Assembly (NCBI RefSeq): GCF_006539685.1
Contig: NZ_BJNM01000014.1
Span: 1 to 64,000, forward strand
Direction of reading: 5' to 3'
DNA: 64,000 nucleotides
From: Gluconobacter oxydans
GTDB taxonomy: Bacteria; Pseudomonadota; Alphaproteobacteria; Acetobacterales; Acetobacteraceae
Shown: piece by piece, positions 26,729 to 35,941 of the stretch
Layout: each line of letters begins with the position of its first letter
How positions within the stretch are numbered: the stretch's first letter is position 1
The notes under the pieces: model-generated
Databases searched by the model: none
What the model was told of the DNA's origin: nothing
Seen by the model: the letters and a program-made list of their open reading frames with translations, nothing else
Program-made: the position numbers and the translations under genes

Positions 26729-28183
26729 TTACAGTGCGAGCAGGCTCTCGTTGGACTGCGAGGCAATGATGCCGTGCTGGTCGTGATGAAGTCCCGTGAC
26801 TTCGACCGTATGGCCGTGAGACTGGAGCTTGCCGATGATCTTCTCCAGAACCTGCACTGAAGTGATGTCCCAGAAACGCGCATGGGTGAGGTCGAGCACC
26901 ACGGTTTTTGCATCCGTATGGTAGTCGATGGCATCGGACAGGCTGTCTGCGGATGCGAAAAAGACCTGTCCTGAGGCTCGGTATGTCAGCGTTTCGCCCG
27001 ACCGCTCTTCCGTAACGCGCAGAAGCTTTGCGGCATGCCAGGCGAAGAATACGCCCGAGAGCATGACACCAACCGCAACACCTGCGGCCAGATCATGGGT
27101 CATGACGACCACGGCAACCGTGACGAGCATGGTCAGGCTGGACAGGCGCGGGTGGCGGGTCAGATCGCGCAGGCTGCTCCAGGAGAACGTGCTGGCGGAG
27201 ACCATGATCATGATGGCGACAAGGGCAGCCATCGGAACCTGTCCGACCCAGCGATGCAGCAGCACCATAAGGGCTAGCAGGAACGCGCCTGCCGTGAAGG
27301 TGGACAGGCGTCCGCGACCGCCATAGCGCAGATTGCCAACGGTTTGGCCAATCATGCCGCAGCCTGCGATGCCGCCAAATGCGCCGACGAGAATGTTGGA
27401 AATGCCGAGGCCCGTGCATTCCATGCGCTGGTCACCATGGGTGTCGGTGATGTCATCGACGACGGAGGCCGTCATCATGGATTCCAGTAGCCCCACGGCA
27501 GCCATGGCCAGCGCGTAAGGCAGCACGACCGACCATGTGGCCCAGTTCAGGGCGATATGCGGGAAGGTCAGGCTGGGCAGGCCGGTTGGCAGATCGCCGA
27601 GATCCGAAATCGTGTGAACCGGCATCGGATGCAGCATCGTGATGGCTGTCAGAATGACGATGCAGATCAGCGGCGAGGGGATGGCATCCGACAGACGGGG
27701 CAGCAAATAGATGATGACAAGGCCCAGCGCGATCAGAGCATAGGTGTGCCAGGTCACGCCCAGCATCTGCGGCACCTGTGCGGAAAAGATCATGATGGCC
27801 AGCGCATTCACGAAGCCCGTGCGGACTTCCGCGGGCACGAACCGCATGACGGCCTGAAGACGCAGCAGCCCGAACACGACCTGAAAGGCACCGGCCACCA
27901 GCGTAGCGAGCAGCATGGCCTGTACGCCGTGAGCGTGCACCAGCGGTGCCGCGACCAGAGCCACCGAACCGGCCGCACCGGAAATCATGCCCGGACGTCC
28001 GCCGAAAATGGCAATCGAGACGGAAATGACGAAGGACGCGAACAGCGAAACGGCCGGCGAGACGCCGGCGATATAGGAGAAGGCAACGACCTCGGGAATG
28101 AGGGCAAAGGTGCCGACCATTCCGGCCAGCACTTCGCGCAGCGGGTTCTGTGCCCACTGGCGACGATAGAGAGCGGGAGTCAT
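26729..28183 (-). CDS. SulP family anion transporter with STAS domain
   Basis: A 484-residue SLC26/SulP protein: about 12 membrane helices, the N-terminal signature AGMVGTFALIPEVVAFSYIAGVSP, GMISGAAGSVALV, and a C-terminal STAS domain from about residue 395 (VFFASADSLSDAI, KTVVLDLTHARFWDITSVQVLEKI). The family moves sulfate, bicarbonate or dicarboxylates; the substrate is not readable. It is transcribed divergently from the SDR gene at 28369. Confidence 0.9.
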   Translation of the reverse strand: MTPALYRRQWAQNPLREVLAGMVGTFALIPEVVAFSYIAGVSPAVSLFASFVISVSIAIFGGRPGMISGAAGSVALVAAPLVHAHGVQAMLLATLVAGAFQVVFGLLRLQAVMRFVPAEVRTGFVNALAIMIFSAQVPQMLGVTWHTYALIALGLVIIYLLPRLSDAIPSPLICIVILTAITMLHPMPVHTISDLGDLPTGLPSLTFPHIALNWATWSVVLPYALAMAAVGLLESMMTASVVDDITDTHGDQRMECTGLGISNILVGAFGGIAGCGMIGQTVGNLRYGGRGRLSTFTAGAFLLALMVLLHRWVGQVPMAALVAIMIMVSASTFSWSSLRDLTRHPRLSSLTMLVTVAVVVMTHDLAAGVAVGVMLSGVFFAWHAAKLLRVTEERSGETLTYRASGQVFFASADSLSDAIDYHTDAKTVVLDLTHARFWDITSVQVLEKIIGKLQSHGHTVEVTGLHHDQHGIIASQSNESLLAL

Positions 28184-28368
28184 GAAGGATCCTTGCAGGC
28201 AGGGCGTGAACAGGGTGCGACGTATTTAGGCCCGGCGCGGCAATGGTGAATCCAGTGTAACCCGGCTCGGTTCAGGATTGAAGGTCTGGAATGAACCGGA
28301 GCGAATTGAACAGCAGGCAACGTTTTTGCGTTGGGGTGGAACAGATCTTCCTTCATCCGGAGCATACC

Positions 28369-29232
28369 ATGGCCAACTATCCCGCCCCGCCGTTCAACAC
28401 CCCGCATCAGGATCATATTCCCGGCCAGACATCCCTCATGACGCCGAAGCCCGACCATGGTGAGCAGAGCTATGTCGGCCATGACCGTCTGCGCGGAAAG
28501 ATCGCGATCATCACGGGTGGGGATTCCGGTATCGGCCGGGCTGTTGCGATCGCGTTTGCGCGGGAAGGCGTGGATGTCGTCCTGTCGTTCCTGCCTGAGG
28601 AAATGGACGATGCCCGTGAAACCGAATCCTGGATACGCAAGGCGGGACGGCGCGCCCTCCTTGTTCCCGGCGACCTGCGGGATAGGGATGTCTGCGCCGA
28701 ACTGGTGGACCGGACGGTCGCTGAGTTCGGACAGATCGACATTCTCGTGAACAACGCGGCCTTTCAGATTGAACGGTCCTCACTGGCGGATGTCAGTGAG
28801 GAGGAATGGGACAAGACGTTCGATATCAATGCCGGCTCTGCATTCCGCCTGTCGCGTCTGGCCCTGCCGCACATGCCGCGGGGTGGGGCGCTGATCCATA
28901 CGGTTTCGGTCAATGCCGATCAGCCCAAGCCAAAGCTTCTGGCCTATTCCGCGACCAAGAGCGCCATCCAGAACTTCAGCGGCGGTCTGGCCCAGTTGCT
29001 GGGCGAGAAGGGAATCCGCTCCAACGTGGTCGCTCCTGGCCCGATCTGGACGCCGCTCATTCCCGCGACCATGGATGTCGAACACGTGGAACGCTTTGGC
29101 GCTGATACGCCGATGAAGCGCCCGGGACAGCCGGCGGAACTGGCCGGGGCGTATGTTTTCCTGGCCAGTGATGACGCCCGCTATGTCTCGGGCGCCACGA
29201 TTGCCGTCACCGGGGGTACTCCGGTGATCTGA
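28369..29232 (+). CDS. SDR family oxidoreductase (YghA/general-stress type)
   Basis: A 287-residue short-chain dehydrogenase. An N-terminal Pro-rich tail of about 40 residues, as in YghA and GspB-like proteins, precedes the Rossmann fold: IAIITGGDSGIGRAVAIAFA, ILVNNAAFQ, catalytic Ser in HTVSVNADQ and YSATKSAIQNF (YxxxK). It probably reduces aldehydes or ketones with NAD(P)H; the substrate is unknown. The ATG at 28369 has GGAG six bases upstream, so the open frame from 28291 is not used. Confidence 0.88.
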   Translation: MANYPAPPFNTPHQDHIPGQTSLMTPKPDHGEQSYVGHDRLRGKIAIITGGDSGIGRAVAIAFAREGVDVVLSFLPEEMDDARETESWIRKAGRRALLVPGDLRDRDVCAELVDRTVAEFGQIDILVNNAAFQIERSSLADVSEEEWDKTFDINAGSAFRLSRLALPHMPRGGALIHTVSVNADQPKPKLLAYSATKSAIQNFSGGLAQLLGEKGIRSNVVAPGPIWTPLIPATMDVEHVERFGADTPMKRPGQPAELAGAYVFLASDDARYVSGATIAVTGGTPVI

Positions 29233-29332
29233 GTCGGAACGGGGCGGTCGAAAAAATCCGGAGCGTAAAAAAAATTGCGTCAAAGGACTGGACGACAGCC
29301 CCAACCTTCCTCTAGAGAATGCGTCGCTGTGT

Positions 29333-29409
29333 GGCGGATGTAGCTCAGTTGGTAGAGCGCCGGTTTGTGGTACCGGTTGTCGCGGGTTCGATCCCCGTCA
29401 TTCGCCCCA
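29333..29409 (+). tRNA. tRNA-His (anticodon GTG)
   Basis: The sequence begins GGCGGATGTAGCTCAGTTGG. The acceptor stem GCGGATG/CATTCGC has an encoded extra G at position -1 opposite C73, the identity mark of tRNA-His. The anticodon stem CCGGT/ACCGG carries the loop TTGTGGT (anticodon GTG), the T-arm is CGGGTTCGATCCCCG (one wobble), and CCA is encoded at 29407-29409. Confidence 0.95.
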
Positions 29410-29443
29410 GCAATCCTTATCCCCGAAAAACTGAATATTGCCC

Positions 29444-30376
29444 TCAGGGTTTTGCGACATCAGTCTGCTGGTGGTGTCTGTGTTCCCAGTGTTCTTCCAG
29501 CGCCATGCGCTCGAAGCGCAGTTTCTGGCGGATCCAGTTCAGCATGCCCGAGAGCGTGACGACCACGATCCCCACGAAAGTCCAGTTGTCTAGAGGCTGG
29601 TTAAACAGCAGGTAGCTGAATGCCACCGCCCAGACCATCTGGCTGTATTGCGGGAGTGCCACGCGGTTCGCGGGGGCGACGGCTGTGGCCATCATCATGA
29701 AAAGCTGCCCCAGGGCGGCGAGAAACCCGTAGCCGAACAGAATGGCCCAGACCTTCAGACCATGTGGCCAGGACGCATGGGTGATCATGAGCAGACCATC
29801 CCCGATCAGTGGACCGAACAGGCTTGATCCGAACAGGGAAAGCCGTGCGCTCCCGTCTCCAGCAAGCCGGTAGGCCACGACGCTGCTAGCATTGGCGAGG
29901 GCTGCGACGATGGCGCAGACATGACCCAGATGGAATGTCCGCGCACCGGGCCGCAGGACAATCAGTACACCGAGAAATCCGACTGCGACGGACAGCCACG
30001 TCCAGAACGAGACCTTTTCCTTGAGGATCGTCACGGAAATGATGGTGACGAAGAAGGGCATCAGGAACATCAGCGACAGGGCTTCTGGCATGGGCAACAG
30101 CATGAAGGCCATGACGCTCGCGGCCGTCGAGACGAATGTCGAAACCGCGCGCAGAATCCACATCCCCGGCCGCGTTGTCGCAAAGATGTCGGAATAGGGT
30201 TCGTCGGGTCGGCGGATGAAAGGCAGGAGAATGAATCCGAAGACGCCGCCTGAAAACGCGACTTCAAAAGGGTCCAGATGTCCCGCAAGTCCTTTTGAGC
30301 AGGCATCGCTGATGGAAAAGGCGGCATAGCCCAGAAGCGCCAGAAGAATACCGGAGGAGAAAATATTCTGTTTCAT
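29444..30376 (-). CDS. EamA/DMT family transporter
   Basis: A 310-residue membrane protein with about ten helices in two EamA repeats (first repeat ILLALLGYAAFSISDACSKGL, second starting near ALANASSVVAYRLAGD). Conserved DMT features include MPFFVTIISVTILKEKVSFWTW at the end of the first repeat. It is likely an exporter of small metabolites such as amino acids. The C-terminal 25 residues are a charged His/Gln-rich cytoplasmic tail. It converges on tRNA-His. Confidence 0.88.
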   Translation of the reverse strand: MKQNIFSSGILLALLGYAAFSISDACSKGLAGHLDPFEVAFSGGVFGFILLPFIRRPDEPYSDIFATTRPGMWILRAVSTFVSTAASVMAFMLLPMPEALSLMFLMPFFVTIISVTILKEKVSFWTWLSVAVGFLGVLIVLRPGARTFHLGHVCAIVAALANASSVVAYRLAGDGSARLSLFGSSLFGPLIGDGLLMITHASWPHGLKVWAILFGYGFLAALGQLFMMMATAVAPANRVALPQYSQMVWAVAFSYLLFNQPLDNWTFVGIVVVTLSGMLNWIRQKLRFERMALEEHWEHRHHQQTDVAKP

Positions 30377-30522
30377 GAGTCTGTTTCTCCGCGGGTAAAG
30401 CTGATTCCCGTCCGGGGATAAGGAAACCTGCTTGCGCTGACAGTCAATGTTTCAGATTTCCGGAAGCGTCTTTTCTGATGCTCCGCTCATTATTGAGAGC
30501 AGGAGGAGGACGGGAGGTAAAA

Positions 30523-30551
30523 TTGGAAAGGCCGCGACCTTGATGTAGGAT
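30523..30551 (+). promoter_or_regulatory. Probable sigma-70 promoter of manC
   Basis: TTGGAA (30523-30528) and TAGGAT (30546-30551) are spaced by exactly 17 bases, about 60 bases before the manC ATG. This is the best housekeeping match in the 235-base gap between the EamA gene and manC. Confidence 0.45.
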
Positions 30552-30611
30552 GCGCGCCCTTCGGGGAAGCCGTACGGCCCCCATCTTGTGGATGAAAAAG
30601 CGTAAGCCCCC

Positions 30612-32033
30612 ATGTCCCAGAAGATCGTTCCAGTCATTCTCTCCGGTGGATCAGGCAGCCGGCTGTGGCCGGTTTCGCGCAGCAGCTACCCCAAGCAGTT
30701 CTGGCCTCTCCTGTCGAAGCATACCCTGATCCAAGAAACGGCGCTGCGCGGCGCGCGGGCAGGGCTGGCGGACCCGATCGTGATCTGTAATGCTGAGCAC
30801 CGCTTCATCGTCGCGGAACAGCTGCGGGATGTCGGGGTTAAAAATGCCCGGATCGTCCTCGAACCCGTGGGCCGCAATTCCGCTCCGGCCATAGCGGCAG
30901 CTGCGTTCCTGGTAGCCGAGACGGATCCGGACGCCGTTCTGTGGATCATGGCTGCGGATGCGGCCATTACCGATGAGGCAGCTCTCTACTCCGCGCTTGA
31001 GCATGCTGTTGCCGCAGCAGCCCAGGGACGGATCGTGACGTTCGGAATGAAGCCCACGCGCGTCGAGACGGGCTATGGCTATATCGAGAGCGGTGCGCCC
31101 CTTTCAAGCCTTGAAGGCGTTTATGAAGTCTCGCGTTTTGTCGAGAAGCCGGATGCCGTGACGGCGGAAGCCTTTTTCCGTGATGGGCGGTATCTGTGGA
31201 ATTCCGGCATGTTCGTTACCCAGGCCGGCGTTTTTCTTTCCGAGATCCAGACCTTCGAGCCTGCGATCCACGAGCATGTCGGGCAGGCCGTCCGGGCGCG
31301 CCGGAGCGACCTCGATTTCGACCGCCTGGACGATGCGAGCTTCCGTCAGGCACCGGATATTTCCGTGGATTATGCCGTGGCCGAGCGGACGAAACGTGCG
31401 GCTGTCGTGCCGGGAACATTCGGCTGGTCGGATATCGGCAGCTGGGATGCGCTGTGGGAGCTGACGTCCAAGGATGAAGCGGGCAACGCCACGTTCGGGG
31501 ATGTTTTCCTCGATGATGCGCGGAACTGCTATGTCCGCTCGGACGGAATCGTCGCCACAGTCGCCGGTGTGGAAGATCTGATCGTCGTCGTGACGCAGGA
31601 CGCCGTCATGGTCTCGCATCGTGACCGGGCGCAGGACGTCAAGCACATGGTCAGCCGGCTGAAGAAAGCCGGGCGCAAGGAAGCGGTGGCCCATAACCGC
31701 ATGTATCGCCCGTGGGGCTTCTATGAGAGCCTGATCCAGGCGGACCGGTTCCAGGTCAAGCGGATCGTGGTTGAGCCAGGCCAGAAACTCTCGCTGCAGA
31801 AGCATTTCCATCGCGCCGAGCACTGGGTTGTCGTGGGCGGCACGGCACTCGTCACCCGTGATGCCGACCAGATCATGGTGCGTGAAAACGAGAGCATCTA
31901 TCTGCCGCTGGGCTGTGTGCACCGGCTTGAGAATCCGGGGCGGATTCCGCTGACCCTCATTGAGGTGCAGTCCGGGCCTTACCTCGGCGAAGACGATATC
32001 GTTCGGATCGAGGACGTCTATTCCCGGAACTGA
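30612..32033 (+). CDS. manC: Mannose-1-phosphate guanylyltransferase / mannose-6-phosphate isomerase
   Basis: A 473-residue bifunctional type II enzyme (ManC/CpsB/AlgA). The N-terminal nucleotidyltransferase has ILSGGSGSRLWPVSRSSYPKQ, EPVGRNSAPAIAAAA and FVEKPD. The C-terminal cupin has YRPWGFYESL, GQKLSLQKHFHRAEHWVVVGGTA and a YLPLGCVHRLENPG metal site. It makes GDP-mannose for exopolysaccharide such as acetan-like polymers. It stands alone here, with no other polysaccharide genes next to it. Confidence 0.95.
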   Translation: MSQKIVPVILSGGSGSRLWPVSRSSYPKQFWPLLSKHTLIQETALRGARAGLADPIVICNAEHRFIVAEQLRDVGVKNARIVLEPVGRNSAPAIAAAAFLVAETDPDAVLWIMAADAAITDEAALYSALEHAVAAAAQGRIVTFGMKPTRVETGYGYIESGAPLSSLEGVYEVSRFVEKPDAVTAEAFFRDGRYLWNSGMFVTQAGVFLSEIQTFEPAIHEHVGQAVRARRSDLDFDRLDDASFRQAPDISVDYAVAERTKRAAVVPGTFGWSDIGSWDALWELTSKDEAGNATFGDVFLDDARNCYVRSDGIVATVAGVEDLIVVVTQDAVMVSHRDRAQDVKHMVSRLKKAGRKEAVAHNRMYRPWGFYESLIQADRFQVKRIVVEPGQKLSLQKHFHRAEHWVVVGGTALVTRDADQIMVRENESIYLPLGCVHRLENPGRIPLTLIEVQSGPYLGEDDIVRIEDVYSRN

Positions 32034-32064
32034 TGCGAACCGGGAGGCCCTGATCCTTCGTGGA

Positions 32065-32988
32065 TCAGGGCTCCTGCTTCTGGTGCGTTCTGTTGCCGAA
32101 CAGATGGTGCAGCCCGTTGGCAAGCGGAACGGGCGTGACGCCCAGACGCTGTTCCATCGGACCCACATCGAAATTCTTGTCTTCCAGAAGGCGGCGGATT
32201 TCTTCCGGCGCGATCTGCGGCAGTCTGCGGATATGCCGCGTCAGATGAGACAGCGCCATGAGCATCCATCCCGGCAGGGAGACGATGGGACGGCCGCCAA
32301 GTCCCGCAAAATACAGCACCATGCGCACGAAGGTCCGGTAAGCCACCGCTGTCGGACCGGCGATCACGATGCTTTCCGGCCCCGTGACGTCTCCGTTCTG
32401 GATCAGATGTATGGCCGAGACCAGGCAGCGTGTAACGTCCCGCTGGTCGATGGGCTGCACGAGGGCACGGCCACCGCCAGGAAGTGGGATGACGGGCAGG
32501 CGCTCCAGCAGCTTCGCTAGCCGCTGCACATTGTCTTCGCCCTGGGCACCATAGATCATGGTCGGATGCAGGATGATCGACGGGCGACCGTCGGCCTTGA
32601 GGGCGGTTTCGCCTGCGAGGACACCCCGTCCGTGATCGTCGGGCCAGCGCGTGAATTTGCGTGTGCTGCCCAGCGCTACGATAGGGGCTTTCGTAGCGGC
32701 CAGAATGGCGGGCAAGTGTCGCGCATGGGCCGTGTTGACGATAACCGCCGCATCTTCGAACGCCAGAGCCAGCGTGGCGCTGTCCGTAAGGTCTGCGATC
32801 CGCACGGCTTGACAGGCTTCTGCGATGTCGGGCGCGAGATTGCCCTGGCTGCGCACGACGGCAATGATCTTCTGGCCTTCAGCCAGAAGCGCGCGGCAGA
32901 GCGCGGATCCTGAGCGGCCGCTGGCGCCGATGATGCAGACCGGGCCTTTCGCAGGCGATGACGGGTCTGGGATGTTTCCGGTCGTCAT
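32065..32988 (-). CDS. NAD(P)-binding sugar-epimerase-like protein (NmrA/atypical SDR)
   Basis: A 307-residue atypical SDR. The Rossmann motif IIGASGRSGSALCRALLAEGQ is at residues 18-38; ALGSTRKF and ILHPTMIYGAQGEDNVQRLAKLL follow the NDUFA9/complex-I-associated epimerase pattern. A classical YxxxK catalytic pair is not obvious, so it may bind nucleotide without epimerising. It overlaps the stop of the DUF2125 gene by four bases (ATGA), so the two are one unit. Confidence 0.78.
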   Translation of the reverse strand: MTTGNIPDPSSPAKGPVCIIGASGRSGSALCRALLAEGQKIIAVVRSQGNLAPDIAEACQAVRIADLTDSATLALAFEDAAVIVNTAHARHLPAILAATKAPIVALGSTRKFTRWPDDHGRGVLAGETALKADGRPSIILHPTMIYGAQGEDNVQRLAKLLERLPVIPLPGGGRALVQPIDQRDVTRCLVSAIHLIQNGDVTGPESIVIAGPTAVAYRTFVRMVLYFAGLGGRPIVSLPGWMLMALSHLTRHIRRLPQIAPEEIRRLLEDKNFDVGPMEQRLGVTPVPLANGLHHLFGNRTHQKQEP

Positions 32989-34391
32989 TGCGCGGAAGCC
33001 TTCAGATCGGGGGAAGCGAGAAATGCCAGCATCGAGGCCGGGGAAGAGAAGGCGTCATTGAGGACCCGGAGGGAGACGGGCGTCCCGGAAGCATAGGTTA
33101 CCGTCAGGGTACGACCAGCCGGATTGGCGACATAATCCGGAATCGCGCTCAGGGCCGGATTGACGGAAAGGGCCGTCTGCAAGACCTGCGCAGCCTGCTG
33201 GCGGAGCTGGTCCGCCGTCATGCCATTCCCGGCCTGCCGGGCGGACAGGACGAAACCGGTATCAAGAAGCCTGTCTCCCTTCAGCGAGAAGCTCACGTTT
33301 TGCAGGGCCGTCGACTGGAGCATCTGCTGCGGTGAGGAATGGCCTTGCGCAAAATCCGTCTGAACGGTCCAGGCACTGGCCGTCAGGGTCATGAAACCCG
33401 GGACCGTGAGGGACGCGTCGGTTTGGGACGTGTGATCGTCCAGATTCGAGACCTGGACAGAATGGGCGGTCGAGCCTGCGCCGTTGATCGGGAAGGGCAG
33501 CTTCTCGTCGCTCTGGAAATGAAAGCCCTTCAGATCCTGCGTCATGGTCGCGGTCTGGTTCTCCAGCGTTCCCGTCCCGTGCAGTTCATCGAGCCGGATT
33601 GTGCCTGATGTCATGCTCAGCCTGAAATTGCGGGCCGCAAAACTTTCGGGCGGGGCCATGTGCGGCGGCAGGGGATGGTGGTCCCACAGGGCTGCAACCT
33701 GGGCGGCGAGATCCTTCTGTTTCAGGTCCAGCCGCTCCAGACTGGCCTGTCCGCTGACAAGCTGCGGCTCCTGACCGGGGGCGTGAACGGTGCGCTCGTA
33801 CGCGATGGTCGAACCCTCGGTGCGGAGTGTCGTGACGAGGGCGGGGCCGTAGTTGTCCAGCGTGAGACGACCGGAAAACAGGCTGTGCACATTGATCGGG
33901 CCAGGTGAGGGAGAGGGGACGAGGTTCTGGACCGAAAGCTGCTCGATCTGTCCGTGCGCGAGAGCGATATGTGCCGGATCGATTCGGGAATGGCCTTCCG
34001 TTGCGGGCCGGGAGGGCGGCAGAACCAGCTGGCGCAGGCTGAGCGTGCTGCCATGGATGATCTGCGTCGGCGTCTGAAGGAACGGTTCGCGGACTTCGAC
34101 GGCGCGAATGGAGAGGCCACCATCCGGCGTCGGGCGGGGATGGCCCAGCTTCATCCGGGAAGCGCGCAGGGTGAGTGATCCATCCCGCAGGGTGATGTCG
34201 GTCAGGATCGCGCCCAGCGAGAGAATGGCCGGGTGTGCACTTCCATAAGTGAATGTCGTCCCGGGCGGGAGAGCCGCGCGGAAGCTTGAAAGGCCGCGGA
34301 CCAGCTCCATGTGGGCTTCGTGGTGAACGCCGGCCATGCCGATTACGGCCGTTACCGAAATCAGGCTCGCCGTGAGCCAGGGTCTTTTCAC
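32985..34391 (-). CDS. DUF2125 family protein
   Basis: About 468 residues from a GTG at 34391 with AGGA nine bases upstream; the frame is open to an ATG at 34475. An N-terminal membrane helix (WLTASLISVTAVIGMAGV) is followed by a long periplasmic beta-rich region, typical of DUF2125 proteins of alphaproteobacteria. Repeated short strands with LTLRAS, LRLDELHGTG and DASLTVPGFMTLTAS suggest a lipid-transfer-like or AsmA-like fold. The function is unknown. It lies divergent from rplM. Confidence 0.7.
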   Translation of the reverse strand: MKRPWLTASLISVTAVIGMAGVHHEAHMELVRGLSSFRAALPPGTTFTYGSAHPAILSLGAILTDITLRDGSLTLRASRMKLGHPRPTPDGGLSIRAVEVREPFLQTPTQIIHGSTLSLRQLVLPPSRPATEGHSRIDPAHIALAHGQIEQLSVQNLVPSPSPGPINVHSLFSGRLTLDNYGPALVTTLRTEGSTIAYERTVHAPGQEPQLVSGQASLERLDLKQKDLAAQVAALWDHHPLPPHMAPPESFAARNFRLSMTSGTIRLDELHGTGTLENQTATMTQDLKGFHFQSDEKLPFPINGAGSTAHSVQVSNLDDHTSQTDASLTVPGFMTLTASAWTVQTDFAQGHSSPQQMLQSTALQNVSFSLKGDRLLDTGFVLSARQAGNGMTADQLRQQAAQVLQTALSVNPALSAIPDYVANPAGRTLTVTYASGTPVSLRVLNDAFSSPASMLAFLASPDLKASAQ

Positions 34392-34717
34392 GTTGATGTT
34401 CCTGTCTGAAACGGCCCCGCACAGGCGTCGGGCGCGAACGGTCTGTGTTGCGGCAGGATACCATTGTCGCGACATGGGGCAATGCAGACGTCGTTTTTGT
34501 TGCGGTAACTGGATACCGCATGGCTGAAAACGGCGGAAAACCGCTGCGAATCACATAATTCAATGTGTGAACGGGGCTTGACGTGCGCGCTGGAGACGGC
34601 AATAAGGCCCCACCTGATCCGCTTTGCCGGAGGAAAGGGTGCTTTCGGGCACCGTTTTCGCTGCAAGCGCCATCCACGGTGCGGCCCCTGGCCGTGCCCC
34701 AAGCTGGAATGTCACTA
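34392..34717 (+). promoter_or_regulatory. rplM promoter and structured leader
   Basis: This 326-base gap separates the DUF2125 gene from rplM. TTGACG at 34578-34583 is a good -35 for rplM, with a weak AT-rich -10 near 34601 (AATAAG). The transcribed leader holds two hairpins: GGTGC/GCACC around 34657-34672, and GGTGCGGCC paired with GGCCGTGCC around 34678-34698, the latter ending about 20 bases before the ATG. They could be a ribosomal-protein autoregulatory leader, but I recognise no named family. Confidence 0.4.
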
Positions 34718-35191
34718 ATGAAGACCACACGTTCGCTGAAGCCAGCGGAGGTGACGAAGAACTGGGTGCTGATCGACGCCGAAGGGCTCGTTCTCGGCCG
34801 TCTCGCCACCATCATCGCCACCCGCCTGCGCGGAAAGCACAAGCCGCAGTTCACCCCGCACGTTGATTGCGGCGACAACATTGTCGTCATCAACGCCGAG
34901 AAGGTCGTTCTGACGGGCAACAAGGTTGGCCAGAAGCTGTTCCACTACCACACGGGTCATCCGGGCGGTATCAAGGAGCGCACCATCACGCAGCGTCTCA
35001 CGGGCAAGAACCCGGGTGAAGTTGTCGAGAAGGCCGTTGAGCGCATGATCACCCGTGGTCCTCTGCAGCGCGCCCAGATGAAGCACCTGTATGTCTATGC
35101 CGGTTCCGAGCATCCGCATGACGGCCAGAAGCCTGTCAAGCTGGACGTTGCTGCGATGAACCGCAAAAACACCGTAACCCACGAGTCGTAA
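34718..35191 (+). CDS. rplM: 50S ribosomal protein L13
   Basis: A 157-residue L13 with [39 protein letters not shown] and the C-terminal [19 protein letters not shown] signature. It is an early-assembly protein of the large subunit. I took the ATG at 34718 because conserved sequence begins there ([12 protein letters not shown]), although the frame is open further and another ATG lies three codons earlier. rpsI follows ten bases later, the universal L13-S9 pair. Confidence 0.98.
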   Translation: MKTTRSLKPAEVTKNWVLIDAEGLVLGRLATIIATRLRGKHKPQFTPHVDCGDNIVVINAEKVVLTGNKVGQKLFHYHTGHPGGIKERTITQRLTGKNPGEVVEKAVERMITRGPLQRAQMKHLYVYAGSEHPHDGQKPVKLDVAAMNRKNTVTHES

Positions 35192-35201
35192 GGCCTGTAT
35201 C

Positions 35202-35693
35202 ATGTCCGAGACCCAAGAGCGCACCGGCACGCTGCAGGACCTTGCGAGCGTTGCTCCTGCCGTTACCTCCAACGCTGCCCCGGTTCACGAAGTCAAGCGT
35301 GACGCCCAGGGCCGTTCCTACGCAACCGGCCGTCGTAAGGACGCCGTGGCCCGCGTGTGGATCAAGCCTGGCAAGGGTGACATCATCGTCAACGGCCGTC
35401 CGGTCACGACGTATTTCGCCCGTCCGGTCCTGCGTATGCTTCTGACGCAGCCGTTCCTGATTGCTGACCGCTACAACCAGTTCGACGTGTACTGCACGGT
35501 GACCGGTGGCGGTCTGTCCGGTCAGGCTGGTGCTGTCCGTCACGGTATCTCCCGTGCACTGACGTACTATGAGCCGAGCCTGCGTGGTATCCTCAAGGCT
35601 GCCGGCTTCCTGACGCGTGACAGCCGTATTGTCGAGCGTAAGAAGTACGGCCGTGCGAAGGCACGTCGTTCCTTCCAGTTCTCGAAGCGCTGA
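35202..35693 (+). CDS. rpsI: 30S ribosomal protein S9
   Basis: A 163-residue S9. An N-terminal Ala/Pro/Glu extension of about 35 residues precedes the conserved part [40 protein letters not shown] and the C-terminal [24 protein letters not shown], whose tail contacts tRNA in the P site, are complete. It is cotranscribed with rplM and ends at a clear terminator. Confidence 0.98.
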   Translation: MSETQERTGTLQDLASVAPAVTSNAAPVHEVKRDAQGRSYATGRRKDAVARVWIKPGKGDIIVNGRPVTTYFARPVLRMLLTQPFLIADRYNQFDVYCTVTGGGLSGQAGAVRHGISRALTYYEPSLRGILKAAGFLTRDSRIVERKKYGRAKARRSFQFSKR

Positions 35694-35719
35694 TCCTTCA
35701 GCCTTTTCGAACGACGGAA

Positions 35720-35749
35720 AACCCGGCCAGAAATGGTCGGGTTTTTTTT
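35720..35749 (+). terminator. Rho-independent terminator after rpsI
   Basis: AACCCGGCC (35720-35728) and GGTCGGGTT (35735-35743) form a nine-pair stem with a six-base loop, running into a tract of eight T (35742-35749). Confidence 0.9.
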
Positions 35750-35941
35750 GTGCCCGGTGTGCGCGGATGGTCAAGGTTGTGTTTTGCGAAATAAAAAACC
35801 GTAGAATAGCCTTGGCAAGCATCTTTCGGTCTAAAAATTAATTACAAGAGAAATAACATTCCCATATCGCCAGCGCCAAGCATGTATGGCAGAGTGCGTT
35901 CGCTGTTTTTAAGACCAGAATCTTCGGAAGATGTTTTCCCC

